A stretch of 64,000 nt of DNA from Parabacteroides massiliensis (GTDB lineage Bacteria; Bacteroidota; Bacteroidia; Bacteroidales; Tannerellaceae), in assembly GCF_900155425.1 (NCBI RefSeq), contig NZ_LT700192.1, forward strand, positions 396,215 to 460,214, in the 5' to 3' direction. Under the pieces are notes generated by a model. It worked only from the letters and a program-made list of their open reading frames with translations. It was not told where the DNA came from and ran no database searches. Position numbers and translations under genes: made by a program. Shown one piece after another: positions 55,390-64,000 of this stretch. Every line of letters begins with the position of its first letter. The first letter of the stretch is position 1.

Positions 55390-55741
55390 TCCATTCTCCG
55401 ATCAAGGATATGCGGGGGAAGTTGTTCCCTTGAATAACACCATTCTTGTACTACCCTCGATTCCGTCCTACTATCGTACAAACAATTCTTTTCGGCAACT
55501 GGCTACTAAAGATTCTAAAGGATGACCCTCATTTCCTATCTAACTGCACAATTCTGTCCTTCCCAAACCAATACATGATTCGGTACTATGACGTCTGCTG
55601 ACTTCTCATGGTTCGTTGTTACTGCTTAACGATTTTAGTCTCGCCCATGAGACATCCCCAGTTAAGAACATATGCTTTCCATCTTATGTCAGGGCGTATT
55701 AGGGACTTGCACCCGTTAGAATATGACCATGCTGGGCGAAC
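55390..55741 (-). pseudogene. Group II intron relic (5' part)
   Basis: On the minus strand the sequence begins GTTCGCCCAGCATGG at 55741, close to the GTGCGCCC start of the intact intron at 10202, and continues with the domain I segment CGGGTGCAAGTCCC and GAAGTCAGCAGACGTCATAG and a GGGAAGGACAGAA stretch that usually precede the intron ORF. No reverse transcriptase or domain V follows. I read it as a 5' fragment truncated at about 55390. The 3' limit is uncertain. Confidence 0.6.
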
Positions 55742-55772
55742 TAAAAAAAGCCGCGACTTTACAACTTTTTTA

Positions 55773-57170
55773 TCAAAGATCCTGTGCCGTCCTTATCTCG
55801 TTTTTCATCAAACGTTCATGCAGGCCGTTTGTGATTCCGGCCCAGCCCTCTTTTATCCAAAGGGGATCTTTGCAACAGGTCTGCTCCCATTCGTTCAACT
55901 GCTTCATGAGTTCCCGTGCTTTTTCTGGCTCGGAAGATAAAAGGTCGTGCATCTCTTCCACGTCCTGGTCCATATTATACAGGACGGTATCAACACCGAG
56001 AGTAACGATCAACTTGTATGAACCGGAACGGACGGCCCGCGTATCCATCTTACGCCAGAACAACGCTTCATGCGGATTACCGTTTTTGTCCCCTGAAAGA
56101 TACGGCAGCAGGGAGACACCGTCAATCGGTTTATGCAACCCTTCTTCCGGAATGTCCAACGCATCCACCACCGTGGCAAAAATGTCCAACGAAGAGGCCA
56201 GTCCGGTGAAACGCTGATCCCGTTTGAAACGATCGCCCCAAACGACAAAGAACGGAACCCGTTGTCCGCCTTCGAACTTATTTCCTTTGAAGCCTTTCAG
56301 CGGAAGGTTGGAGGACTGGTTGGTCGTGGAACCGCCATTGTCGCTCAAAAAGAATATAATCGTATTGTCGAACTTGCCCGCCGCTTTCAGTTCGTCCACA
56401 ATCTTGCCGACACCACGATCCAGCGCATACATCATAGCCGCATACTTCTGGCGGGGCTGTCCTTCGAAACGCGCCAAATCTTCTTCCGTCGCTTCATTGG
56501 GAGAATGGGGAGCGGTAAAAGACATATACAGCATAAAAGGCTGTTCGCTTTCCGTAACAAATTGCTGTGCCTTAGAAGTCAGTTCATCGGTGAAGTAACC
56601 GTCAAAAGACAGCTTCCGCCCATTGTGCTGGTATTGTTGCAGGCTGCCATCCTTGTCACTGGTTTCAGGATTATAAAAATAAGAACGATGGCCGGCCAAA
56701 AGCCCGTAGAACGTATCGAAGCCTTTTGCATTCGGACGCTGGGAAGGTTCGGAACCCAAATGCCATTTCCCGATGCAACCCGTACGGTAGTCATACCGTT
56801 TCAACAAGGCCGGAAGCAATTCTTCATCGTCAGGAAGGCCATCTCCCGGCTTATCCAGATTACATTCATATCCGTAACGTTGTCCGTAGCGGCCCGTCAG
56901 CATCATGGATCGCGAAGGGCTGCTCACCGTCGCCGCCACATGAGCATCCGTAAAGATACACCCTTCGGCAGCCAGGCGGTCGATGTTAGGGGTCTGGATA
57001 TCCGTTGCCCCCATAAATCCGAAATCCGCATATCCGGCATCATCCGCAAGCAGGATCAGGATATTCGGTCTTTGCGCCTCTTCCTTCTGGCCGGACGAGC
57101 AAGAAACCAATCCGGTGATTGCCCCCAAAGAGGCAACAAACATACAATCGATCTTCATTTTAGACATCAT
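55773..57170 (-). CDS. Sulfatase (S1 family), lipoprotein
   Basis: A 465-residue sulfatase. The N-terminal signal ends in lipobox GLVSC. The active-site motif is SSPSRSMMLTGR (S-x-P-S-R, Ser-type, needing anSME maturation to formylglycine). NILILLADDAGYADFG supplies metal-binding Asps, and GKWHLG and SDNGG are present. It probably removes sulfate from glycans taken up by SusCD. It is convergent with susD and separated from it by an IS and an intron relic. Confidence 0.93.
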   Translation of the reverse strand: MMSKMKIDCMFVASLGAITGLVSCSSGQKEEAQRPNILILLADDAGYADFGFMGATDIQTPNIDRLAAEGCIFTDAHVAATVSSPSRSMMLTGRYGQRYGYECNLDKPGDGLPDDEELLPALLKRYDYRTGCIGKWHLGSEPSQRPNAKGFDTFYGLLAGHRSYFYNPETSDKDGSLQQYQHNGRKLSFDGYFTDELTSKAQQFVTESEQPFMLYMSFTAPHSPNEATEEDLARFEGQPRQKYAAMMYALDRGVGKIVDELKAAGKFDNTIIFFLSDNGGSTTNQSSNLPLKGFKGNKFEGGQRVPFFVVWGDRFKRDQRFTGLASSLDIFATVVDALDIPEEGLHKPIDGVSLLPYLSGDKNGNPHEALFWRKMDTRAVRSGSYKLIVTLGVDTVLYNMDQDVEEMHDLLSSEPEKARELMKQLNEWEQTCCKDPLWIKEGWAGITNGLHERLMKNEIRTAQDL

Positions 57171-57200
57171 CTATTATTAAACTTATTACACCTTTTTCTA

Positions 57201-57379
57201 CACGGCTCTTTCATTTAAACTCGGAACAAACAGACAACCACTGATTATGTTGATTTTACATCAACAGAGACAGATGGCATTTAGTCTATGTTGTGTCAAT
57301 AGCGACGTTTGGATGCTCCTAAATGCCTATCAGCCACAAACATTGAAATTTCAAAGCATTTTTAAATGAAAGAGCCGTG
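57201..57379. mobile_element. MITE-1 copy 2 (179 bp, reverse)
   Basis: Reverse complement of the copy at 20574-20752 and apparently identical. It is flanked by 10-bp duplications CCTTTTTCTA (57191-57200, 57380-57389). It lies 30 bp upstream of the sulfatase start and may affect its promoter. Confidence 0.93.
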
Positions 57380-57497
57380 CCTTTTTCTATTTTAACGTGA
57401 GTTTGACGAATTATAAATATCTGTAAATTTGGTGATTAGCAAAAAATGTTGTAACTTTATAGTGTTAAATTACAAAGTATTACAAACAATAATCGCT

Positions 57498-58252
57498 ATG
57501 ATCACCAAAAACAAAGTTACGGAATTATTTTGTAGGGGGAAATTAAACTGTGTCATTGTTTTGTTTTTTCTTTTGGCCAGTAAAATATCATTTCATATCG
57601 AATTTATATTCAGATATTTATCCGAAAGTAAAATTATGGTTTATCTGATAGATTAGAAACTGACACAGTTCAAATTACGACCTCATTTTGTATGGCAGAT
57701 GATTTCTGCAAGTTTTTTGATGCTATGACGGAAAGATATACATTAAAATCAGACAAAAAACGGCGTTATCACCGTGAGTCGACCATGTCAAAGGCGGAAA
57801 TTATGCTGATATTGATACTCTTTCATGATTCAGGCTATCGCTGTTTAAAGCATTTCAATTTGGATAAAGTTTGCAAACACCTCCGCCATCTTTTCCCCAA
57901 TGTTGTCTCCTGCAACCGTTTCGTGGAACTTGAAAGAGAGGTTGCCGTTCCATTGGCCCTGTTCATCAAGAAGGTACTGTTGGGTAAATGTACCGGAATA
58001 AGTTTCGTAGACAGTACTCCTTTGAGAGTGTGTCGAAATCAGCGCATACATATTCACAAAGTATTCAAGGGTATAGCTCAAAGAGGAAAATGTTCTATGG
58101 GATGGTTCTTTGGATTCAAGCTACACCTGATTTGCAATGAAAAAGGAGAACTTCTGAATTTCATGATTACACCCGGAGACGTAGACGACAGGAAACCTCT
58201 GGAATACAAAGCATTCATGGATTTCTTTCTAAGCAATAGGCCTAACGAGTAA
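57498..58252 (+). pseudogene. IS982-family transposase, split by MITE-2 and 3'-truncated
   Basis: Starts MITKNKVTELFC at 57498, is split by MITE-2 copy C (57535-57684) with TSD ATTTTGTA, and resumes MADDFCKFFDAMTERYTLK. The catalytic FVDSTPLRVCRNQRI and the GWFFGFKLHLICN motif are typical of IS982 (DDE). It ends at DFFLSNRPNE, roughly two thirds of a normal length. Confidence 0.85.
57535..57684. mobile_element. MITE-2 copy C (150 bp), in an IS982 relic
   Basis: Same as copies A and B but 3 bp shorter next to its G5 end. Perfect 8-bp duplications ATTTTGTA (57527-57534, 57685-57692). Confidence 0.93.
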
Positions 58253-58370
58253 GGAGAAAACAGCCTTTTTCGTTGCAAATATACAGCATTTGCACGAATT
58301 ACGGTAATGTCCCCCTCACTTTACAGGGCAACCGCACCAAATTTACCATATTCCATAAATTCTTTACGTT

Positions 58371-58514
58371 ATGAATCCATCCGTTTATTTTTCAGAAGTT
58401 ACCGACCCTCGTGTAACCGGTCGTTATCTACATCTGTTGTCAGACATATTAATGATAGGTCTGTGTACTTACTTGACAGGTGGCACAGATTATGAGGGTA
58501 TGCGCCAGATTTAG
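58371..58514 (+). pseudogene. ISAs1-family transposase N-terminal fragment
   Basis: 48 codons, MNPSVYFSEVTDPRVTGRY then LLSDILMIGLCTYLTGG, the N-terminal region of ISAs1/H-repeat transposases. It stops at a TAG at 58512 and is followed by a different gene remnant. Confidence 0.75.
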
Positions 58515-58559
58515 GTGTAATTATCGGAAACGGAATCAGTCCGTTCAAAGAGTATTTAC

Positions 58560-58859
58560 ATGAAGGTAACGGGAAACCAAATCGTACATTGTGAAATGTG
58601 TGATTCACCGAGTATGGCAATCCTGATGCATGAAAATAACCATTTGATTGAAAATAAATACATTCACGATGTTTGTCTAGAAGTAGAAGATCAAGGTGCT
58701 TTTTATTATGGCCGCAATCCTTCCGAATGCGGAACAATAATACGAAACAACCTGTTTACCAATATCCCCGACACTTATAGTACCTGTGCTGTCTATCACG
58801 ATGACGGAGCCGGTGGATTAACTGTGGAAAATAATACAATAAAAAAGGATACTCTCTAA
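58560..58859 (+). pseudogene. Right-handed beta-helix enzyme, internal fragment
   Basis: 99 codons with repeating beta-helix rungs (NNHLIENKYIHDV, VEDQGAFYYGRNPSECG, IIRNNLFTNIPDTYSTCAVYHDDGAGG). This is the usual core of parallel beta-helix glycan-active proteins in Bacteroidales PULs. Both ends are missing, so it is a relic of a larger PUL enzyme, cut by the transposon debris at its left. It is followed by 178 bp with no gene. Confidence 0.7.
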
Positions 58860-59037
58860 ATAAACTCCTATTCAATGGAGATACTTTTAAAAGAATTATC
58901 GGATAAAAATTATTGGACAACCATTAGCTCCGCACCAATAGGCATACTTTAATTCTCAAGCATTACAAAATCAAATATTAACCAATGCAAAAAATACAAG
59001 GTAGATTATTCTATTCTCCCCTGTATTTTTTTGCTTC

Positions 59038-59901
59038 TTATTTTAACTTTTGATAAATAGCATCTGCAAACCGTTCACCCAATATCAGAATACCATAGGT
59101 TCCTAAATATACATCATCTTTGGGCATCGGTGTTTTATAATCGTTACACCTCATTTGTAAGTCATCAGCAGGAATTAGCAAGGCATTCTTTACCGACAGT
59201 TCAGAGCTGGGACCTTCGTCTATTGCAGCCTGGGCCTCTTTCACTAACTCACGACCGGTAAAACGCGGAGCAGCCAAAGGCATAACCGTCCCATAAACAA
59301 ACAACATATCCTCACAGCCAAACTCTTTCCGCACTTGTTCTATAAAATTCTTCAGATTCGGACCATACCGGCGGGATTGATCCATACCGGCGATATCACG
59401 GGCATCCGCTTCTCCCTGTTGCCAGACCATCGCCCTGATAATGGGACGATATCCCTGCTTCTTCAGATCAACAAGTGCATTCTTTACCGTCTCGACAAAC
59501 TTTACATATTCTTCTCCTCGAATATCCCCCGGACGGTTACCCGGATTCCATTGTTTATACAGATTAGAACCGGACAAAGCATGTTTTATCAATGCGATAC
59601 GATGTTCGGGATATAATGATTACAACTTTGTATCCAGACTCAGCTCCACACCGAACTTGTCTTTTGTTTCGGAAGCCTGGCACAAAGCCGTCCACTGTCC
59701 ACCGCCTTCCCCCTGATTGAGAAAACGGGAATAATAGAACCGAACCGTTGTATCCACCTTAAAAGTAGCCGGAATATTCCTGACGTATCCTTGCCCCGTT
59801 GCATTCGATTGCCCTCCGATTAAAAAAACATCTACCTCTTGGGCGGAAAGAGACAAGACCACTGCCCAAACAGACAAAAAGAATAAAACGAACCTTCTCA
59901 T
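59038..59901 (-). pseudogene. SASA-type carbohydrate esterase with an in-frame TAA
   Basis: From 59901: signal peptide MRRFVLFFLSVWAVVLSLSA then VDVFLIGGQSNATGQG (SGNH block I with catalytic Ser), ending at LDTKL-stop. The next codons continue in the same frame with SLYPEHRIALIKHALSGSNLYKQWNPG and VWQQGEADA (block III), reaching 59038. One TAA near 59611 replaces a sense codon, so the sialate O-acetylesterase-like enzyme is split. It is the last gene of the minus-strand operon (10 bp after the sulfatase). Confidence 0.85.
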
Positions 59902-59911
59902 AACTCTCGTC

Positions 59912-61498
59912 TTAATCGATTACTTTACTATCCCACCACGTCTTATTCGGTTCAAAGCCCGGAGAAAGTTGCTGCTTGCGTTCTTTTTCCAACCTCAACA
60001 AGTTATCGGTCTGCACTCTCTTTTTATAAGCGGCTTCTTTGACCGGATCATATTGAGAGTCAGGTGTCGGATATTTGGCTCCGGCTTCTGTCAGCCATAC
60101 GGATAACTTCTGACTCAAAAACTCCACTTTATCCGGATATTGGGCATTCAACGGTTCCGATTCCGTTTCATCTATCTTCAGATTATACAATTCGTTTCTC
60201 CCGTCTTCATAATAATGAATCAGTTTCCAATCACCGTCACGAATTACGGAAGAGGGCTCACCACCTTGGTTCCCGTAATGAGGATAATGCCAATACAGTG
60301 CCCTTGACGGAAGTTCTGAACCTTCCAATACTGGTATCAGACTCCGGCCATCGACATGTTGCTCCGGCAATAACGGCACTCCGGCATACTCAAGGATAGT
60401 CGGATAAAAGTCTGTACCGATAGCAGGAACATCGGTCGTCGTTCCGTGAAGCGGACAGTCCGGATCTTGGATAATAAACGGAACACGCAAGCCCCCTTCC
60501 CATTGACGGCCTTTTCCACCACGCAACGGCAAACACGATGTCGAATAATTATCGCCGGAAGACACGCCTCCATTATCACCGGTGAAAATAATCAATGTAT
60601 TTTCCATCAGTCCCAATTCTTCCAGTTTGTCCAATACCACACCGACCGCATCGTCCATCTGTCTGATCAGACCTGCATAGATTGGATTATCCTGCCTCTG
60701 CCGAACCGGCAATGTGCGGTCTACCTTAAAACCTTCCGGAGCTATCCCCATCAAGTCGGCTTTATTCCGAAAGTAATTCCAGTTTTCTTCCGTGGTCTGG
60801 ATAGGACCGTGCACGGCATAAAAAGACAAATAAGCGAAGAAAGGCTGCTTTTTGTTTTTCTTCGTTTGTTCTCCTATAAATTTAGATGTTTCTTGTGCCA
60901 ACCGCATGGAAAGATTTTCACCTTTCGGACCATCCGGCAATTTAGGATTCTTATAAGGAGAGAAGTAACCGCCGACAGGACTACCGGCTTCAAAACCACC
61001 TATATTGATTTCAAAGCCATGATCTTCCGGAGTAGATCCTTCCCCTCCGATATGCCACTTGCCTGCCATAAAGGTTTTATAACCATGTTGTTTTAATGTT
61101 TCCGGCAATGTCTGTTCTTCCTGGGACATTTTCCAGGCATACTCAGCCGGAAGTAGTTTGGAATGACGCCCCATTTTACGCCATGCCTCCCCCGAAGCTT
61201 CTCCGATCCAGTTGGTGATACCGTGGCGGGCAGGCGATTTACCGGTCATAATACTGGCACGCGATGGACTGGATACCTGGCAAGCGGCATAGCCCTGCGT
61301 AAACATCACTCCCTGTCGGGCAATCCGGTCGATATTCGGGGTTTCGTAAAACCGACTGCCCCCACAGGAGGTATCATTCCAACCGTAATCGTCTACAAGA
61401 ATAAACAAGACATTACGAGGTTTCTCTTTGGCTTGCATAACAGATGCCGACAGAAGCCCGGCACCTGTACAACATAAAACGAATAAATTGTTTTTCAT
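59912..61498 (-). CDS. Sulfatase (S1 family), exported
   Basis: Start set at the ATG at 61498 (MKNNLFVLCCTGAGLLSASV), giving 528 residues with a signal peptide. The active-site motif is SSPSRASIMTGK (Ser-type). Further motifs are NVLFILVDDYGWND, GKWHIGG and GDNGG. It is followed by a C-terminal DUF-like tail rich in Lys. It belongs to a minus-strand operon with the fucosidase (9-30 bp spacing). Confidence 0.93.
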   Translation of the reverse strand: MKNNLFVLCCTGAGLLSASVMQAKEKPRNVLFILVDDYGWNDTSCGGSRFYETPNIDRIARQGVMFTQGYAACQVSSPSRASIMTGKSPARHGITNWIGEASGEAWRKMGRHSKLLPAEYAWKMSQEEQTLPETLKQHGYKTFMAGKWHIGGEGSTPEDHGFEINIGGFEAGSPVGGYFSPYKNPKLPDGPKGENLSMRLAQETSKFIGEQTKKNKKQPFFAYLSFYAVHGPIQTTEENWNYFRNKADLMGIAPEGFKVDRTLPVRQRQDNPIYAGLIRQMDDAVGVVLDKLEELGLMENTLIIFTGDNGGVSSGDNYSTSCLPLRGGKGRQWEGGLRVPFIIQDPDCPLHGTTTDVPAIGTDFYPTILEYAGVPLLPEQHVDGRSLIPVLEGSELPSRALYWHYPHYGNQGGEPSSVIRDGDWKLIHYYEDGRNELYNLKIDETESEPLNAQYPDKVEFLSQKLSVWLTEAGAKYPTPDSQYDPVKEAAYKKRVQTDNLLRLEKERKQQLSPGFEPNKTWWDSKVID

Positions 61499-61528
61499 GA
61501 CATTTATTATATTTTTCAAAATAAGACG

Positions 61529-62926
61529 TTAGTATGAATAAATGGAAAAATCGGCAATGACAGGAAGAGCCAACGACTCTCCGATTTGTAACCTGAGAGC
61601 AGAAACCTCTACGGGCTCTATCTCTTCGATCCGTTTATGTCCGATACAACTTCCCGTAGCCAATGTTTTCCATTTCCCGTTCACTTTCCCTTCCACCTTA
61701 TAGCTGCGGACACGTTCGCCTTGGCGGATGTCTTCTGCAATGACAATGGCATTAATCTTTGTCGTCGCAGGCAATTTCAACTGTAAACGCTTTCCTTCTC
61801 CTTGGGTTGTGGCTATCGGGTTCCCAAAACGACGTTGTATTTCTTCACCAAACTCTTTCAGGCGAGCGACATCCACATCTGGAAGCAATCCTCTGTCATC
61901 CGGCGTTACTCCTAAAATCAATGTCGAATTACGGCCCACCGAACCATGATACATTTTCATCAGATGTTCCAATGGAAAGACATGCGTATCGTCTCCCGGC
62001 TCCCAGAACCACTCATGACGGCCGTTATAACCCCTCAACGGGGCATCCGACATGGCAGGCATATAGTATTTACCCTCTGGATCACCTGTTTTCAACAACT
62101 TAAAATTATCCTTGAAGATTATATCCTGGCTTTTGGAATGGGAATAAGGAAATGGAAATGTTCCCCAGCAAGGATAAGAAACCATTCCCGACTCGGAACC
62201 TCCCCAGCGGATATCGGCACGTTGGCTATTGTGATAGAAGATTATATTCTTTTGGTATTTCTCTACAATCGGAAGGATATCTGCTCCTCCCAACTCCGGA
62301 CCATGACCTCCACCATCATACCAAACGATAGCCAAGTCACCATAACGGGACATCAACTCTTCCGTCATACCTTCACACATTTTATTATAGAAGGCCTGTC
62401 GGTTTTCCTGAAATTTAGTGCCGTCTTTAGGCATCATGAAATCATATACTCCCAGAAAAGAGTTCCAACGGATACCGATATAGATACCCGGCCGAACGCC
62501 ATATTTCCGGCAAGAATTGACGAAATCACGGACAATATCCCCCTTGCCGTCTTTCCACTTCAAGGCTTTCATGCAATACGGGTTCACATCCGACTGGTAA
62601 AGGGCAAAACCGGTTTCATGGGTTGCCGTAAGAATGGCTATTCCGGCCCCCATTGCTTTTACCGAACGAATCCACTGATCCGTATCCAACTGTTCCGGGT
62701 TGAATATATTTATATCTGGCATCGGGGTGATACGGTTATAAGCCTGGTTATATTTGACTCCGTCGAACACATGCAAGTCGTAATGGAAAACAGCCACAAG
62801 TTCTGCATCTTGCCATACCAACTGAGCCGGGGTCGGCAACGGGAGAACTGTTTTCTCTTTCTTTGCCTGCCCGTCCACCGGTATTAACAAGGCAAACAGC
62901 AGGAATAATAATCCGATTTTTTTCAT
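61529..62926 (-). CDS. GH29 alpha-L-fucosidase with C-terminal F5/8-type domain
   Basis: Start set at the ATG at 62926 (MKKIGLLFLLFALLIPVDG), 465 residues with signal peptide. The GH29 catalytic nucleophile is probably the Asp in AIVWYDGGGHG, and the residues around LTATHETGFALY belong to the active site. The C-terminal 130 residues have the beta-sandwich look of a carbohydrate-binding domain (INAIVIAEDIRQGERVRSYKVEG). It would release fucose from host or algal glycans. Confidence 0.9.
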   Translation of the reverse strand: MKKIGLLFLLFALLIPVDGQAKKEKTVLPLPTPAQLVWQDAELVAVFHYDLHVFDGVKYNQAYNRITPMPDINIFNPEQLDTDQWIRSVKAMGAGIAILTATHETGFALYQSDVNPYCMKALKWKDGKGDIVRDFVNSCRKYGVRPGIYIGIRWNSFLGVYDFMMPKDGTKFQENRQAFYNKMCEGMTEELMSRYGDLAIVWYDGGGHGPELGGADILPIVEKYQKNIIFYHNSQRADIRWGGSESGMVSYPCWGTFPFPYSHSKSQDIIFKDNFKLLKTGDPEGKYYMPAMSDAPLRGYNGRHEWFWEPGDDTHVFPLEHLMKMYHGSVGRNSTLILGVTPDDRGLLPDVDVARLKEFGEEIQRRFGNPIATTQGEGKRLQLKLPATTKINAIVIAEDIRQGERVRSYKVEGKVNGKWKTLATGSCIGHKRIEEIEPVEVSALRLQIGESLALPVIADFSIYSY

Positions 62927-62968
62927 TTCTTTGATCAATCTATTTTAGTAACACAAATCCAATAAAAA

Positions 62969-64000
62969 TCAAGGCAACCCTAAGGGTTCATTTGTTGACT
63001 TCGATAAGGGGATAGAGGCATTCACCGATTGCAAGTATTCGCACAACTCTTTCCGCAAAACCTCCGCTTTCGCCGGTTCTTTTTCTATCAGATCGGTCGT
63101 TTCACCTATATCCTCTTTCAGGTTAAATAACTCTGCTCGTTGGTCGGCATAATGCCAGATCAGTTTCCAATCCCCTTTACGGATGACACTGTACGGGTCG
63201 TTTATATCATAAATATGCGGATAATGCCAAAAGAAAGATCGGTTCTTGTCCATAGACTTCTTCCCTCTTAATAAAGGAGAGAAATCACGACCGTCTACCG
63301 TTTCCATATTTTTTGCAAATTCCGTAGCCGAAGCCAAAGATAAAATAGTGGGATAAATATCTTCTATGATAACCGGAGCGTCACAAACCGACCCCGCCTT
63401 CGTCATTCCCGGCACCTTTACTAACATCGGCACACGGATACCGCCTTCGTAAGGCGTTATCTTATGTCCCCTGAGAGGGGGATATTTTTGGGCTTGACGC
63501 GGCTGGCCGTTGTCCGACATAAATATGATTATCGTATTGTCTTCAATCCCCAAACGACGGACATGTTGCATCAGGTCGCCCAAAGACTTATCCATGCTTT
63601 CCAACATAGAGGCATAAATAGCTTCGAAATCCGTCAGTCCCATCTGCTTGTATTTATCCAGAAAACGGCTGTCTTCTTCCCACGGGGCATGGATAGCATA
63701 GTGGGACATATAAAGATAAAACGGCTTTTTTTCATCTACTGCCTTTTCCATTTCACGGGTAGCCTCCAATGTCAGTGCTTCGGTGAGATTAATATCTTTG
63801 CCATGATACTTTTCCAACCCCGGAACATCCCATTCGGCACCTCCTTTTCGAAAAGTGGCACTGAAATTACGTGTCCCATGATAACTACCCGGACCTCCGG
63901 CTGCATGCCCTGCAATATTGACATCGAATCCCAGGTTCAACGGTTCTTCGCCCGGTGTCCCGATAGCCCCCCAATGGGCTTTCCCGACATGTATCGTTTT
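62969..64000 (-). CDS. Sulfatase (S1 family), C-terminal part
   Basis: The frame is open to the window edge, with 343 residues visible (HVGKAHWG motif at the N-terminal edge, IFMSDNG, GEALT-like segments). The active-site motif lies beyond the window. This is the third sulfatase and the first visible gene of the minus-strand operon, 42 bp before the fucosidase. Confidence 0.9.
   Translation of the reverse strand, partial: KTIHVGKAHWGAIGTPGEEPLNLGFDVNIAGHAAGGPGSYHGTRNFSATFRKGGAEWDVPGLEKYHGKDINLTEALTLEATREMEKAVDEKKPFYLYMSHYAIHAPWEEDSRFLDKYKQMGLTDFEAIYASMLESMDKSLGDLMQHVRRLGIEDNTIIIFMSDNGQPRQAQKYPPLRGHKITPYEGGIRVPMLVKVPGMTKAGSVCDAPVIIEDIYPTILSLASATEFAKNMETVDGRDFSPLLRGKKSMDKNRSFFWHYPHIYDINDPYSVIRKGDWKLIWHYADQRAELFNLKEDIGETTDLIEKEPAKAEVLRKELCEYLQSVNASIPLSKSTNEPLGLP

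Noticed and set aside
55608-56217. Plus-strand frames across the sulfatase 3' end
   Set aside because: They overlap the sulfatase in antisense and the intron relic; no independent support.
56133-57218. A 361-codon plus-strand frame opposite the sulfatase
   Set aside because: The opposite strand has clear sulfatase motifs; this frame has none.
57429-57656. A 75-codon frame ending in a hydrophobic tail
   Set aside because: It is the IS982 start region read into MITE-2; the tail is the same as that of the altered HipA.

Overview
The window looks like a chromosome segment, or a very large integrated element, from a gut Bacteroidales bacterium (Bacteroides or Parabacteroides type). The evidence is a Bacteroides-type tra operon (TraE-F-G-I-J-K-M-N order), a SusC/SusD pair with an STN domain, serine-type sulfatases and a GH29 fucosidase, and repeated promoters with the Bacteroidetes pattern TTTG-N19-21-TAnnTTTG. 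No rRNA or tRNA gene was seen.

Region 1 (1-18 kb, plus strand, relatively GC-rich) is a conjugation operon. It encodes a VirB-like secretion channel (TraE to TraN), a DUF3945 protein, an ArdC-like antirestriction protein, an SSB, a VirD4-type coupling protein, two lipoproteins and a Toprim protein. ardC is split by a complete group II intron (10202-12690) whose excision restores the frame exactly. Genes overlap by 4-14 bp or are closely spaced, so it is probably one transcript.

Region 2 (18-32.5 kb) is heavily eroded by mobile DNA: an IS1182 transposase with a stop codon, an IS110 element with a candidate bridge RNA whose recombinase is split by a 179-bp MITE, an IS66 element with 22-bp ends and 8-bp target duplications whose tnpA carries another MITE, and an IS4 element. 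Between these lie a second ssb, a PcfK-like remnant, paired structured repeats, and an AT-rich rdrA-rdrB (RADAR-like) locus. Several independent lesions have inactivated that locus.

Region 3 (32.8-42 kb) is a compact defence and toxin-antitoxin island: AbiEi/AbiEii, HipBA (HipA tail altered by a MITE), a DUF4143 ATPase, MazEF, a RhuM/PLD-like protein and a Septu-like PtuAB pair. Several modules have their own promoter with an inverted-repeat operator. Region 4 (41.4-47 kb) has plasmid-type maintenance genes: a serine recombinase, RadC, a probable replication initiator with an iteron array of 32-bp period, a second DUF4143 ATPase and an HTH regulator. Together with region 1 it suggests an integrated conjugative plasmid or ICE.

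Region 5 (48-64 kb) is a polysaccharide utilization locus: susC and susD on the plus strand, then sulfatases, a GH29 alpha-L-fucosidase and a SASA-type esterase pseudogene on the minus strand. It probably acts on a sulfated, fucose-containing glycan. A 3'-truncated copy of the IS4 element abuts susC 22 bp before its start codon. This suggests that the original promoter and any sigma/anti-sigma genes were deleted. Further IS, MITE and group II intron relics lie inside the locus.
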